Source: an uncultured Erythrobacter sp. (GTDB lineage: Bacteria > Pseudomonadota > Alphaproteobacteria > Sphingomonadales > Sphingomonadaceae). From it: 64,000 bases of DNA. The DNA lies in contig CANLAD010000001.1 of NCBI GenBank assembly GCA_947488755.1, positions 820,247 to 884,246 on the forward strand. The letters run 5' to 3'. Positions 8,070 through 18,092 of the stretch are shown here, one piece after another. Position numbers and translations under genes: made by a program. The notes beneath the pieces are model-generated. The model was not told the origin of the DNA and did not search any database. It worked only from the letters and a program-made list of their open reading frames with translations. Each line of letters opens with the position of its first letter. Position 1 is the first letter of the stretch.

Positions 8070-9196
8070 GCGGCACGGATACGGAGCCGCAGCTCGCAAC
8101 CATGCTGGAGCAACGCAAAGCGCGCCGCGCCATGCCGCCCTACATCCCGCAGCGCGATGCCGATGTGGCGAAACTGCTCCAGAGCTTTTTCGACCGCGAA
8201 AAGACGGGGAGCGAAGTGCGCGATGTTGCCCGCATTGGCGGCGGTGCATCGAAAGAGCAGTTCATGTTTACGCTGGCGAGGTCGGGCGAGGAGACGCGCT
8301 ACGTTCTGCGCATGGACGCGCTCGAGGGCATAACAGAGACCAGTCGCGAGCGGGAATTCGAGATTCTCAAGGCGTTCCACGGCGTTGTGCCGGTGCCCGA
8401 GCCGATCTGGCTAGATGCTGACGCGCAGCATTTCCCGACCCCCGCGATCATCATGGAATTTGTCGATGGCGTGACCAAGCCGGAAACGGAGGGAGTCAGC
8501 GTCACCGGGCTTGGCACCGTGCTGGGCGATCCCCTGCGCGGGATGCTGGCGGACCAGTACTTCGTAAACCTTGCGGCCATCCACAATTTCGACTGGGCGA
8601 ACGCGGAGCTCGAACATTTCACCGCCCCAAACAGCGATCCCAAACAGGCGACGCGCTGGCTGATCAATTTCTGGAAAGGACTGCTCGAACAGGACGCCGT
8701 CACGCGCGAGCCGGTTCTGCGATTGGCAACCCAATGGCTTGAGGACAACATCCCCGATTGCGACAAACTCTGCGTCGTCCATGGCGATTATCGCACCGGT
8801 AATTACCTGTTCGAGGAGGAGACGGGCAAAGTGACCGCGATCCTCGACTGGGAGATGAGCTATATCGGCGATTTCCACGCCGACCTGGGCTGGCTGCTGC
8901 AACCGGTGTTCGGCAGCCGGATCGACGGCGTTTTCCGCGCCAGCGATATCGCCCCACCCGATGAGATGATCGCTCGCTACGAGGCGGCAAGCGGCAACGC
9001 CGTTGACCCGGCGAAGCTCCACTACTTCACAGTTTTCAACGCTTGGAAAAGCTACATCCTGGTCTCAGCGCTCGGGATGCGGGCGGCGCGCACCGCGCAC
9101 AACCATCAGGACGTGCTGCTCACCTTCCTCGCCGCGACCGGCCCGCTGTTCGTGGACGAGCTCGCGCGGCTCTTGATGATGGAGGAAAGCCAATGA
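8066..9196 (+). CDS. Phosphotransferase family protein (APH / ACAD10-type kinase fold)
   Basis: This 376-residue protein has the aminoglycoside-phosphotransferase kinase fold. The catalytic loop is VVHGDYRTGNYLF near 246 and the metal-binding Asp lies in AILDWEMSYIGD near 267. Homologues with this layout cluster with acyl-CoA dehydrogenases, and the eukaryotic ACAD10/11 proteins fuse such a kinase to an acyl-CoA dehydrogenase and phosphorylate 4-hydroxyacyl-CoAs. A role in degrading hydroxylated acids is thus plausible. The start at 8066 overlaps the SDR stop as ATGA. A real aminoglycoside-resistance role is unlikely from context. Confidence 0.87.
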   Translation: MSGTDTEPQLATMLEQRKARRAMPPYIPQRDADVAKLLQSFFDREKTGSEVRDVARIGGGASKEQFMFTLARSGEETRYVLRMDALEGITETSREREFEILKAFHGVVPVPEPIWLDADAQHFPTPAIIMEFVDGVTKPETEGVSVTGLGTVLGDPLRGMLADQYFVNLAAIHNFDWANAELEHFTAPNSDPKQATRWLINFWKGLLEQDAVTREPVLRLATQWLEDNIPDCDKLCVVHGDYRTGNYLFEEETGKVTAILDWEMSYIGDFHADLGWLLQPVFGSRIDGVFRASDIAPPDEMIARYEAASGNAVDPAKLHYFTVFNAWKSYILVSALGMRAARTAHNHQDVLLTFLAATGPLFVDELARLLMMEESQ

Positions 9197-9672
9197 ACCC
9201 CTCGGTCAACGATCGCCTGAACTCGGTGCTGCGCGCGCTGGAGACCGTGGTGCTCCCGGCCCTGCCCGAACGCGCGAGCCTGGCGCGCGAGCAAGTGATG
9301 CTATCGATTGGGCATATCCAGATCATCCAGGCGCAAATGGACGCGACGCCCGCGTTCGAGCATGAGGAAATGGACGATATCCGCGCAATGGGCCGCGCGA
9401 TCCTCGAAGCTGCGGATGCACCGAGTGCCTGCGCTAACGAGGCCGCGCGGCTGAAGGAGGCGCTGGACCAGACCCACTCCACCCCGCGCGAAACCACCGA
9501 CGCCATCCGCGAACAGATCGACGACTTGCTGATCGCCGCGCGCCAATCGAGCGAGGTGGCGTATCACGAAGCGTTGTCGCGGATCATCCTGCCGCTGGGC
9601 CGCGAGCGGGCGCGTAAAGACCGCGAATGGTTTGCGGTGATGGGATTCGATATCGAGCTTAGTGGCGGTTGA
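9193..9672 (+). CDS. Uncharacterised helical protein
   Basis: A 159-residue protein, predicted all-helical and soluble, without Cys-rich or membrane segments. It opens NPSVNDRLNSVLRALETVVLP and continues in long amphipathic helices. Its ATG overlaps the phosphotransferase TGA (ATGA), so it belongs to the same operon. Small helical proteins are often found next to this phosphotransferase type (the DUF6285 family has a similar opening), but I cannot confirm membership. No function is assigned. Confidence 0.7.
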   Translation: MNPSVNDRLNSVLRALETVVLPALPERASLAREQVMLSIGHIQIIQAQMDATPAFEHEEMDDIRAMGRAILEAADAPSACANEAARLKEALDQTHSTPRETTDAIREQIDDLLIAARQSSEVAYHEALSRIILPLGRERARKDREWFAVMGFDIELSGG

Positions 9673-9743
9673 TCGACGCGAATACTGGCGCGACAGTTGG
9701 AGGCGTGTAGCGCGCGCTCCGAAGCTCCGCGCAGGCTATCAGG

Positions 9744-10226
9744 TTAGACCCCCGCGCCGCATTCGACCCGTCCGCCATGCTCGAAAACGATGCGATCGTA
9801 TTGGTCGCGGACAGTCATTCGGCCGATGAAATAGGCAAGGTCTGGGCCGGCAGACGTTTCGGTGCGCGGATCGACAGACAGTTCGACCGTGTAGGACTGG
9901 CCGGTGAAGCGTCCCGCTATGTCATGCGGAAGCGGCTCGTCGGATGAGGTCGGGCTGAAGCGCACGTTCTCTCCGCGCAGCCGCATCGCGCCGATCGATG
10001 GGGTTGCGACGAACAGAACCTCGCGCTCCGCTTCACCGGCGACCACGCAGACGAATGGGCCAATTCCGCTCAATTCAAACGCCTTGATCGGTTCGGGCTT
10101 AATTTCCTTCGCGGGGCCAAGGGCTCGCAGGTTCATCGAATGATAATCGACCGTGCTTTGGCGCCTCTCGCTTTCCGATCCACATCCAGCGAGCAGCGCG
10201 ATTAAGAGTGGCAAGGCGATGCGCAT
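9744..10226 (-). CDS. Putative lipoprotein
   Basis: A 160-residue predicted lipoprotein: positively charged start, a hydrophobic stretch and the lipobox LLAGC with Cys15. The mature part has no domain I recognise. The start at 10226 is preferred over an in-frame Met 24 codons upstream because it places the signal sequence at the N-terminus and shares one base with the mutL stop (TGATG). It is therefore translated with mutL, although a functional link is not obvious. Confidence 0.75.
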   Translation of the reverse strand: MRIALPLLIALLAGCGSESERRQSTVDYHSMNLRALGPAKEIKPEPIKAFELSGIGPFVCVVAGEAEREVLFVATPSIGAMRLRGENVRFSPTSSDEPLPHDIAGRFTGQSYTVELSVDPRTETSAGPDLAYFIGRMTVRDQYDRIVFEHGGRVECGAGV

Positions 10227-12100
10227 CAATGCCGCCCGAACAGTTTTTCGACGTCTTCCATCGACAGCTTCACCCATGTCGGCCGCCCGTGATTGCATTG
10301 GCCGGACCGCGGCGTTGCTTCCATTTCGCGTAGCAGGGCGTTCATTTCCGCGACGTTGAGCACGCGCCCCGCCCGCACCGATCCGTGGCAGGCCATAGTT
10401 GCCAACACATATTCGAGGCGTTCGGCCAGCAACAGCGAGCCGCTATTCTCCTGCGGCCCGTGCTTTGCGATATCGTCTGCCAGGTCGCGCAGGAGCTTTG
10501 CAGTGTCGACTTTCGCGATGGCGGAAGGGACGGCGCGCACCAGCATTGCTCCCGGCCCGAACCGCTCGACCGTGAGGCCAAAGCGCGCCAGTCCTTCGGC
10601 AGCATCTTCGAGCCGGTCGCAATCCGCTTCGTCCATCTCGACCACGTCCGGCACCAGCAATGCCTGCGAGCGCTGGGTCGCCTCCCCTGCGCCGGCGCGC
10701 TTGAGCCGTTCGAGCACAAGGCGTTCATGCGCCGCGTGCTGATCGACCAGGACCAGCCCATCGGCACTTTCGGCGACGATATAAGTGTTCGCGACCTGCC
10801 CGCGCGCGATGCCGAGCGGATATTGCGCGGCGTCTTCGGGAAGCGGTGCAGCTTCCTCGGCGCGGCCTGCTGGCAACGCTTGCTCGGACTGCGGCCCGCC
10901 CCACTCCGCGCGCGCTTCGGCAACGCCGGAGCCAGATTGCGGAGCCGACCAGTCACGCCCGGCAAAAATCGAACCGAGCGCGGGCGAGGGTTCCGAGCCC
11001 TCCCCTTCCCGCTTCCACCGTTCCATTGCCTTGCGATCCGGGCCTTGCGCGCTGCGGCGATCACCGGTCGCCAGCGCCTGTCGCAAGCCCGATACGATAA
11101 ATCCGCGCACGCCACTGGCATCGCGAAAGCGCACTTCGGTCTTGGCGGGATGGACATTGACGTCGACGTCCTGCGGCGGAATGTCGAGAAACAGCGCGAG
11201 CACCGCATGCCGGTCGCGCGCGAGCATATCGGAGTAGGCCCCGCGCACCGCGCCGGTCAGCAGACGATCTTTGACCGGACGGCCATTGACGAACAGATAT
11301 TGGTGATCGGCGACACCGCGATTGTAGGTCGGCAACCCTGCAATCCCTGTTAGTCGCATGATGCCATGCGCGGTTCCACGCTCCAACTCGATCGCAACAG
11401 AATTGTCGGCGAGTTCGCGCGCCACGATCTGGGACACTCGGGTCGGCAGAGCTTCATCGGCCTGCGTTGAAAGCGGCTTGCGAGCCTTGCCGCCCGCGCA
11501 ATTCTCCAGCGTGAAGGCGATATCGGGCCGCGCCATCGCCAGACGCCGCACGATATCGAGGGATGCGATGTACTCGCTTCTCGGCGTGCGCAGGAATTTG
11601 CGCCGGGCGGGCACGCGGGCGAAGATCTGCTCGACCCGGACGCGCGTTCCGACCGGCAGCGCAGCGGGCGTGTCTTCCACCACCCCGCCGTGATCGACCA
11701 CCCGCCGCCAGCCTTCATCCGCGCCCGCAACCCGGCTCTCCAGAGTCAGCCGCGCAACGCTGGCAATGGAAGGCAGCGCCTCTCCGCGAAATCCCAGAGT
11801 GCGCACCAATTCGATCGCGCCATCGGGACCAATCAGCGTGTCGGGCAGCTTCGAGGTCGCGTGGCGTTCGAACGCAAGCTCCATCTCGTCCGCGCTCATC
11901 CCGCAACCGTCGTCGGTCACCTCGATCCGGGCGAGCCCGCCATCGACCAGCGCCACGCCGATTCGCCGCGCGCCTGCATCGATAGCATTTTCGACCAGTT
12001 CCTTGAGCGCGGCAGCGGGCCGCTCAACCACTTCGCCAGCGGCGATGCGATTGACCAGTTCGCCCGGCAATCGGCGGATCGAGGCGCGTTCTGGAGCCAT
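10226..12100 (-). CDS. mutL: DNA mismatch repair endonuclease MutL
   Basis: MutL couples mismatch recognition by MutS to strand incision and excision. The N-terminal GHKL ATPase motifs are all present: VNRIAAGEVVERPAAALKEL, VENAIDAGA, TDDGCGM and GFRGEAL. The C-terminal dimerisation domain carries DQHAAHERLVLE near residues 448-459, fitting the DQHA(x2)E(x4)E metal-binding endonuclease motif, and the CNHGRP motif at its end. This MutL should thus nick DNA itself, as in bacteria without MutH. I use ATG 12100, with AGGG 8 bases upstream; ATG 12121 is an alternative seven codons earlier with no clear ribosome site. It lies divergent to mreB. Confidence 0.96.
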   Translation of the reverse strand: MAPERASIRRLPGELVNRIAAGEVVERPAAALKELVENAIDAGARRIGVALVDGGLARIEVTDDGCGMSADEMELAFERHATSKLPDTLIGPDGAIELVRTLGFRGEALPSIASVARLTLESRVAGADEGWRRVVDHGGVVEDTPAALPVGTRVRVEQIFARVPARRKFLRTPRSEYIASLDIVRRLAMARPDIAFTLENCAGGKARKPLSTQADEALPTRVSQIVARELADNSVAIELERGTAHGIMRLTGIAGLPTYNRGVADHQYLFVNGRPVKDRLLTGAVRGAYSDMLARDRHAVLALFLDIPPQDVDVNVHPAKTEVRFRDASGVRGFIVSGLRQALATGDRRSAQGPDRKAMERWKREGEGSEPSPALGSIFAGRDWSAPQSGSGVAEARAEWGGPQSEQALPAGRAEEAAPLPEDAAQYPLGIARGQVANTYIVAESADGLVLVDQHAAHERLVLERLKRAGAGEATQRSQALLVPDVVEMDEADCDRLEDAAEGLARFGLTVERFGPGAMLVRAVPSAIAKVDTAKLLRDLADDIAKHGPQENSGSLLLAERLEYVLATMACHGSVRAGRVLNVAEMNALLREMEATPRSGQCNHGRPTWVKLSMEDVEKLFGRH

Positions 12101-12179
12101 TGGTCGCACCCTAGCCGTCATGCATCGCGTTTTCGAGAAGGCCCGGGGAAAATCCCGGGGACGTAAAACAAAAATTTAG

Positions 12180-13331
<1,152 letters not shown>

Positions 13332-13393
13332 TGTCCGTATTATCGCAGCCGGGCTACCGGAACTGGAGTGCCAGGAAGGGAAAGTTGTAAGCC

Positions 13394-14299
13394 ATGGCGC
13401 CGTCATCATCGCGTCGGACAGGCTTTTCGAAGAAGCAGCAATATTCGGTCTTCACCGGGTATCTGTTCGCCTCGCTCGGCGCGTTGCTTGGACTTGGTCT
13501 GCTGGCGCTGTCGCTTTGGCAGCCTTCGACTTTCCAGCCCCTACGCGGTCCTGCGACCGATGCCGTCGCACCGGTTGGTGAAGCGACCGCAGCGGTGCGC
13601 TCTGGCGGCAACAGCGTATGGGACACGATCAGCGGTTACTGGAGAGCGGGCAGCCAGAACGCGGACCTGAGGCGCGAGGTGAAGCTGGCCCGCATCCGCC
13701 TCGCCGAGGCAGAAGCGCAAGCGGTCGAGAACCAGAGACTTAAGGCCCTGCTCAGTCTGTCGCAGTCTGAAGCGGAGCCGATTGCCGTTACTCGTCTTGT
13801 GGGCTCCAGCGCATCGAGCAGCCGCCGATTTGCCTATATCGGCAAAGGTTCGAGTGACGGCGTCGAGATCGGCATGCCCGTGCATTCCGAACGCGGTGTC
13901 GTCGGGCGCGTGCTCGAAGTGGCGCGCGGATCGGCCCGCGTGCTGCTTCTGACCGACAGCGAGAGCGTGCTGCCGGTGCGTCGCGCATCGGATCAGACGG
14001 TCGCGTTTGCGGAGGGTCGCGGAGATGGTCTCCTGCGCATCCGTCTCATCAATCTCGGCCTCAACCCGCTCGAAGAGGGCGATGTCTTTGTAACCAGCGG
14101 CGCAGGTGGATATTATCGCCCGGGCGTTGCTGTCGCGGTGCTTAGCGAGTTGACGCCTGATGGTGGCATCGCGAGACTGATTGCGGACCCATCGTCCACC
14201 AATTACGTCATGATCGAGCCGATCTACGAGCCGCTCGCGGTCGAGGCGGCGGGCGTTCGGGCGCGCGATGAACTGACCGATGAAGAATTGCGCGATTGA
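13394..14299 (+). CDS. mreC: Rod shape-determining protein MreC
   Basis: MreC is an inner-membrane protein whose periplasmic domain activates PBP2 in the elongasome. The 301 residues comprise a basic cytoplasmic start, one membrane helix at about 22-43, a coiled-coil near 85-120 and the beta-rich MreC domain (VGSSASSSRRFAYIGKGSSD, then GMPVHSERGVVGRVLEV). The stop TGA shares one base with the mreD ATG at 14299. Confidence 0.96.
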   Translation: MAPSSSRRTGFSKKQQYSVFTGYLFASLGALLGLGLLALSLWQPSTFQPLRGPATDAVAPVGEATAAVRSGGNSVWDTISGYWRAGSQNADLRREVKLARIRLAEAEAQAVENQRLKALLSLSQSEAEPIAVTRLVGSSASSSRRFAYIGKGSSDGVEIGMPVHSERGVVGRVLEVARGSARVLLLTDSESVLPVRRASDQTVAFAEGRGDGLLRIRLINLGLNPLEEGDVFVTSGAGGYYRPGVAVAVLSELTPDGGIARLIADPSSTNYVMIEPIYEPLAVEAAGVRARDELTDEELRD

Positions 14300-14853
14300 T
14301 GGAACGGCTTGCTTCATCTGCCCGGCGCGATCCGTATGGCAGTCGCATCAACCGCGTCAAATCGCCGCTGCGCGAATACACGGTGCCGTATGCCTCGATA
14401 ATGCTCGGCTCGCTGCTGCCGATCCTGTTCCTGGCCGACGTGATGCCGGTCGTCCCGCCGCTCGGATATTTGTTCCTGCTCGCTTGGCGCATCATGCGTC
14501 CGGGCGTTCTGCCGCTGTGGATCGGCGTGCCGCTCGGTGCTTTCGACGATCTGTTCTCCGGGCAGCCCTTTGGCAGCGCAGTGCTGCTGTGGTCACTTAC
14601 CATGATTGCTCTCGAAGCGCTTGAGCAGCGCTTTCCTTGGCGCGGATTCTGGCAGGATTGGTTCACCGCCAGTCTAGCCGCCATCGTGTATATCCTTGCC
14701 GCGATGGTGGTTTCGGGCGCAGATTTATCCCTCCCGCTTCTCTTGGCGTGCCTGCCGCAGATCGTGCTTGCGATCCTGCTCTATCCGCTCGTCTCGCGCA
14801 TGGTCGCATGGCTTGATCGGTTCCGTTTGTCGCGTACGCGGAGGATCGGCTGA
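14299..14853 (+). CDS. mreD: Rod shape-determining protein MreD
   Basis: A 184-residue integral membrane protein with about five helices (for example ASIMLGSLLPILFLADVMP, LPLLLACLPQIVLAILLYPL), the expected form of MreD, which binds MreC. The Met at 14299 shares its first base with the mreC TGA (TGATG), and the mreD stop shares one base with mrdA. MreD is poorly conserved, so position in the operon carries much of the identification. Confidence 0.92.
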   Translation: MERLASSARRDPYGSRINRVKSPLREYTVPYASIMLGSLLPILFLADVMPVVPPLGYLFLLAWRIMRPGVLPLWIGVPLGAFDDLFSGQPFGSAVLLWSLTMIALEALEQRFPWRGFWQDWFTASLAAIVYILAAMVVSGADLSLPLLLACLPQIVLAILLYPLVSRMVAWLDRFRLSRTRRIG

Positions 14854-16958
14854 TGAAGTGGCTCCCCTGGCGCAGCGGTGTGCAGCGACGTGGGCCGCTG
14901 ATGAATGCTTCGACGCTGAAGAACACATTTGACCGGCGCGCCATCGTTATCGGCGGAATCCAGGGCGGCATCGCGGTGCTGCTCGCGGTCCGAATGGGCT
15001 ACATTGCGATTGCGGAGAACGAGAAGTACGAGCTCGAGTCTGAAAGCAATCGAGTCAACCTGACGCTGATCCCTCCGCGCCGTGGCTGGATCCTCGATCG
15101 CAATGGCGCACCTCTCGCCTCCAACCGGGCCGATTTCCGCGTCGACGTCATCCCGGAACGTCTGGCCAATCCTGAAGGTACGATCGACCAGCTCGGCGAG
15201 CTGCTGGAATTGGAGCCGGACCGCATCGCCGATATCAAGACCGAGCTTGAAACCTCGACAGGCTTTACCCCGGTCGAAGTCGCGAGCGGGCTCGATTATG
15301 AGCAGTTCGCATCGGTCAGCGTGCGCCTGCCAGACATGCAGGGCGTCGTCCCGCAGCGTGGCTTTTCGCGCTTTTACCCAACCGCATCCTCCGTCGGGCA
15401 CCTGATCGGCTATGTCGGCCCCGCGTCTTCCGAAGAATACGAGGAAACGCCCAACCCGCTTTACATCACGCCGGGCTACAAGATCGGCAAGGATGGCCTC
15501 GAAAAGCAGTTCGAGGACGACCTCGCCGGTATCCCTGGCGCGCGCCGGGTTGAAGTGACCGCTGGCGGGCGGATCGTTCGCGACCTCGAAACGCGCGAGG
15601 ACATTCAGGGCGATCCGGTCAAGCTGACGATCGACGGCCCTTTGCAGGACTACGCCGCGCGGCGCATCGGGCTCGAAAGCGGATCGGTTGTCGTGATGGA
15701 TTGCGAAACCGGCGACTTGCTCTGCATGGCCTCGATGCCCAGTTTCGATCCGAACAGCTTCTCCGACGGGATCGGCAGCGTCGAATACGCCATGCTGCGC
15801 GAAGACCAGCGCGTGCCGCTGCGCAACAAGGTACTCAAGGGCCTCTACCCGCCCGGTTCCACGGTCAAGCCGATGCATTGCATGGCGTTCCTGCAAGCTG
15901 GCGTGAAGCCGGAGGATTCCATCACCTGCGGCGGCGGGCGGCGGATCGGCAACCGCTTCTTCAATTGCTGGAGCAATCACGGCCGGGTCGACATGGCCAA
16001 GGCAATCTATCAAAGCTGCGACAGCTATTTCTATCATTTCGCGCAGGCCGTCGGCTTCGACAAGGTTGCCGAGATGGCCAAGAGCCTCGGCATGGGACAG
16101 GAATATCCGCTTCCCGTAACCAGCCAGTTCTACGGCACTGTCCCGGACCCGGAATGGAAGTTCAACAAGTTCGGGCGGGAATGGCAGCCCTACGACACTG
16201 TCAACGCCTCGATCGGACAGGGCTATTACCTGGCAAGCCCGCTTCAACTGGCGGTGATGAGCGCACGACTTGCGACAGGAAAGCGGCTGAAACCGCGCCT
16301 GGTGATGTCCGGCGACGCACCGAATCCGACCGACTACAACTTCGCCGACAACGAGATCGCCTATATCCGTCAGGCCATGAGCGACGTGGTGAATGGCCCC
16401 GGGACGGCGGGCCGCGGGCGGCTGCCGTTCGAGGAAATCCAGATGGCGGGCAAGACCGGCACCGCGCAGGTCGTCTCGCTGAGCGTGTCGGACGGGCGCA
16501 GCGGCCCCTGGAAATATCGCGACCACGGCCTGTTCGTGTTCTTCGCTCCGACCGAAAACCCGCGCTACGCTGGCGCGGTCGTAATCGAGCACGGTGGCGG
16601 TTCAGGCGCTGCCTATCCCATAGCGCGCGACGTGATGACCTTCATGTTCGATCCGGCCAAGGGGCTCGACGCGCTGCGAACGCTCGAAGAGCAATGGGGC
16701 GGTACGGCGCAGGAGCGACTTGACCGGCGGTATGCTGCCTACGCCTCCGAACGCGGCGAAACCGTGCCGCCATCGCGGCGCCGCGATGAAGAAATCTTTG
16801 ACCGGGTTGAGGCCGAAGCGCGGCTTGCCGCCGAACAAACGCAGCAGGTCGGCGAGGAGTTCGTGGCCCCTCGGCCGGTCGCCAATCCGTCGGGCACGCC
16901 TCCGCCCGGCGCCTTCGATCCCGCGGCCTCGGATGCCAGCGACGGGACGTCACAATGA
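14853..16958 (+). CDS. mrdA: Penicillin-binding protein 2 (elongation transpeptidase)
   Basis: PBP2 cross-links peptidoglycan during side-wall growth together with RodA. The 701-residue protein has an N-terminal membrane anchor near 29-51, a pedestal region (LIPPRRGWILDRNGAPLASN), and a transpeptidase domain with the active-site motifs GSTVK near 335, SCD in YQSCDSYFYHFA, and KTGTAQV near 533. The C-terminal 70 or so residues are charged and low in complexity, an extension beyond the catalytic domain. It overlaps mreD by one base and rodA by four. Confidence 0.97.
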   Translation: MKWLPWRSGVQRRGPLMNASTLKNTFDRRAIVIGGIQGGIAVLLAVRMGYIAIAENEKYELESESNRVNLTLIPPRRGWILDRNGAPLASNRADFRVDVIPERLANPEGTIDQLGELLELEPDRIADIKTELETSTGFTPVEVASGLDYEQFASVSVRLPDMQGVVPQRGFSRFYPTASSVGHLIGYVGPASSEEYEETPNPLYITPGYKIGKDGLEKQFEDDLAGIPGARRVEVTAGGRIVRDLETREDIQGDPVKLTIDGPLQDYAARRIGLESGSVVVMDCETGDLLCMASMPSFDPNSFSDGIGSVEYAMLREDQRVPLRNKVLKGLYPPGSTVKPMHCMAFLQAGVKPEDSITCGGGRRIGNRFFNCWSNHGRVDMAKAIYQSCDSYFYHFAQAVGFDKVAEMAKSLGMGQEYPLPVTSQFYGTVPDPEWKFNKFGREWQPYDTVNASIGQGYYLASPLQLAVMSARLATGKRLKPRLVMSGDAPNPTDYNFADNEIAYIRQAMSDVVNGPGTAGRGRLPFEEIQMAGKTGTAQVVSLSVSDGRSGPWKYRDHGLFVFFAPTENPRYAGAVVIEHGGGSGAAYPIARDVMTFMFDPAKGLDALRTLEEQWGGTAQERLDRRYAAYASERGETVPPSRRRDEEIFDRVEAEARLAAEQTQQVGEEFVAPRPVANPSGTPPPGAFDPAASDASDGTSQ

Positions 16959-18085
16959 ATACGGCACGGCGCGGCATAATTCCCGATCCCATCGCGCGCC
17001 AACCTTGGGGAATGCTCATCCCGCTGTTCATGCTCGTCGCGTTTGGCGCGGCGGTCCTGTATTCGGCGGCTGGGGGCAGCATGGACCCCTATGCTTCCTC
17101 GCATCTCACGCGTTTCGGGGTGTTTCTGGTCATGGCGGGGGTGATCGCCAGCCTGCCCCGTCCGTTCGTCCAGATCATGATCTATCCAACATACATCGTC
17201 GTGCTGCTGATGCTGCTGGCGGTGGAAGTTATGGGCCAGGTCCGCGGCGGGAGCCAGCGCTGGTTGAACCTCGGGTTCATGGAGTTGCAGCCGTCGGAAT
17301 TGATGAAGCCGATGATCGTTCTGACCCTCGCATTGTATTTCTCAAAGCTGCCGGTCGGCCTTATCACAAGCTGGCGCGCGCTGCTCGTACCCGGCGCAAT
17401 GATCGCGTTGCCGATGGGGCTTGTGCTGCTCCAGCCCGACCTTGGCACCTCCCTCGCGCTCGCCTTTGGCGGAGGCGTAGTCATGCTGCTCGCCGGACTG
17501 CCGCTGCGCTGGTTCTTCGGCGCTGGTGCCGCGGCGGCGGCGGCGGCACCGCTCGCCTTCTATTTCGGTCTGCAAGAATACCAGCAACGCCGCGTGCTGA
17601 CGATGTTCGATCCCGAAGCCGATCCGCTCGGCGCGGGGTATCACATCACCCAATCGAAGATCGCGATCGGATCGGGTGGCCTGTTTGGTAAGGGGTTCAA
17701 CAACGGATCGCAAAGCCACCTGCAATACCTTCCCGAACCGCACACCGACTTTGTCTTTGCGACGATGGCGGAAGAATGGGGCCTCGCGGGCGGAATATTC
17801 GTGATCTGCATGTTCACGATCATCCTGCGCTGGGGAATGCGTGTGGCGTATCAAGCGAAAGATCGCTTCGCCAGCCTGGTTGCCGCCGGGATGAGCGCGA
17901 CGATTTTCTTCTACATCGCGGTCAATCTCCTGATGGTCATGGGCTTTGCTCCGGTCGTCGGCATACCACTGCCGTTCATGAGTCATGGCGGATCGTCGAT
18001 GCTGACCAACATGATTTGCATCGGCGCGCTGATGATGGTGAATCGCTGGAACCGCGACGCTCCGCGCGGAGGGCTCGCGAGCTAA
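16955..18085 (+). CDS. rodA: Peptidoglycan glycosyltransferase RodA
   Basis: A SEDS-family polymerase that extends glycan strands from lipid II with PBP2. Its 376 residues form about ten membrane helices; conserved SEDS phrases are visible: GGSQRWLNLGFMELQPSELM, LLQPDLGTSLALAFGG and the C-terminal PLPFMSHGGSSMLTNM. The ATG overlaps the mrdA stop (ATGA). It is the last gene of the shape operon, and only 7 bases separate it from the convergent LuxR gene. Confidence 0.97.
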   Translation: MNTARRGIIPDPIARQPWGMLIPLFMLVAFGAAVLYSAAGGSMDPYASSHLTRFGVFLVMAGVIASLPRPFVQIMIYPTYIVVLLMLLAVEVMGQVRGGSQRWLNLGFMELQPSELMKPMIVLTLALYFSKLPVGLITSWRALLVPGAMIALPMGLVLLQPDLGTSLALAFGGGVVMLLAGLPLRWFFGAGAAAAAAAPLAFYFGLQEYQQRRVLTMFDPEADPLGAGYHITQSKIAIGSGGLFGKGFNNGSQSHLQYLPEPHTDFVFATMAEEWGLAGGIFVICMFTIILRWGMRVAYQAKDRFASLVAAGMSATIFFYIAVNLLMVMGFAPVVGIPLPFMSHGGSSMLTNMICIGALMMVNRWNRDAPRGGLAS

Positions 18086-18092
18086 CGCGGCG

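Noticed and set aside
8066..9196. Aminoglycoside resistance gene
   Set aside because: The fold is APH-like, but the neighbours are an SDR, P450 and TetR, and the sequence fits the acyl-CoA-associated kinase group better than resistance enzymes.
14781..16592. 603-residue open frame antisense to mrdA
   Set aside because: It is the mirror of a GC-rich gene with strong third-position bias; the product is a low-complexity His/Arg/Ala sequence without domains, while the sense frame is a full PBP2.
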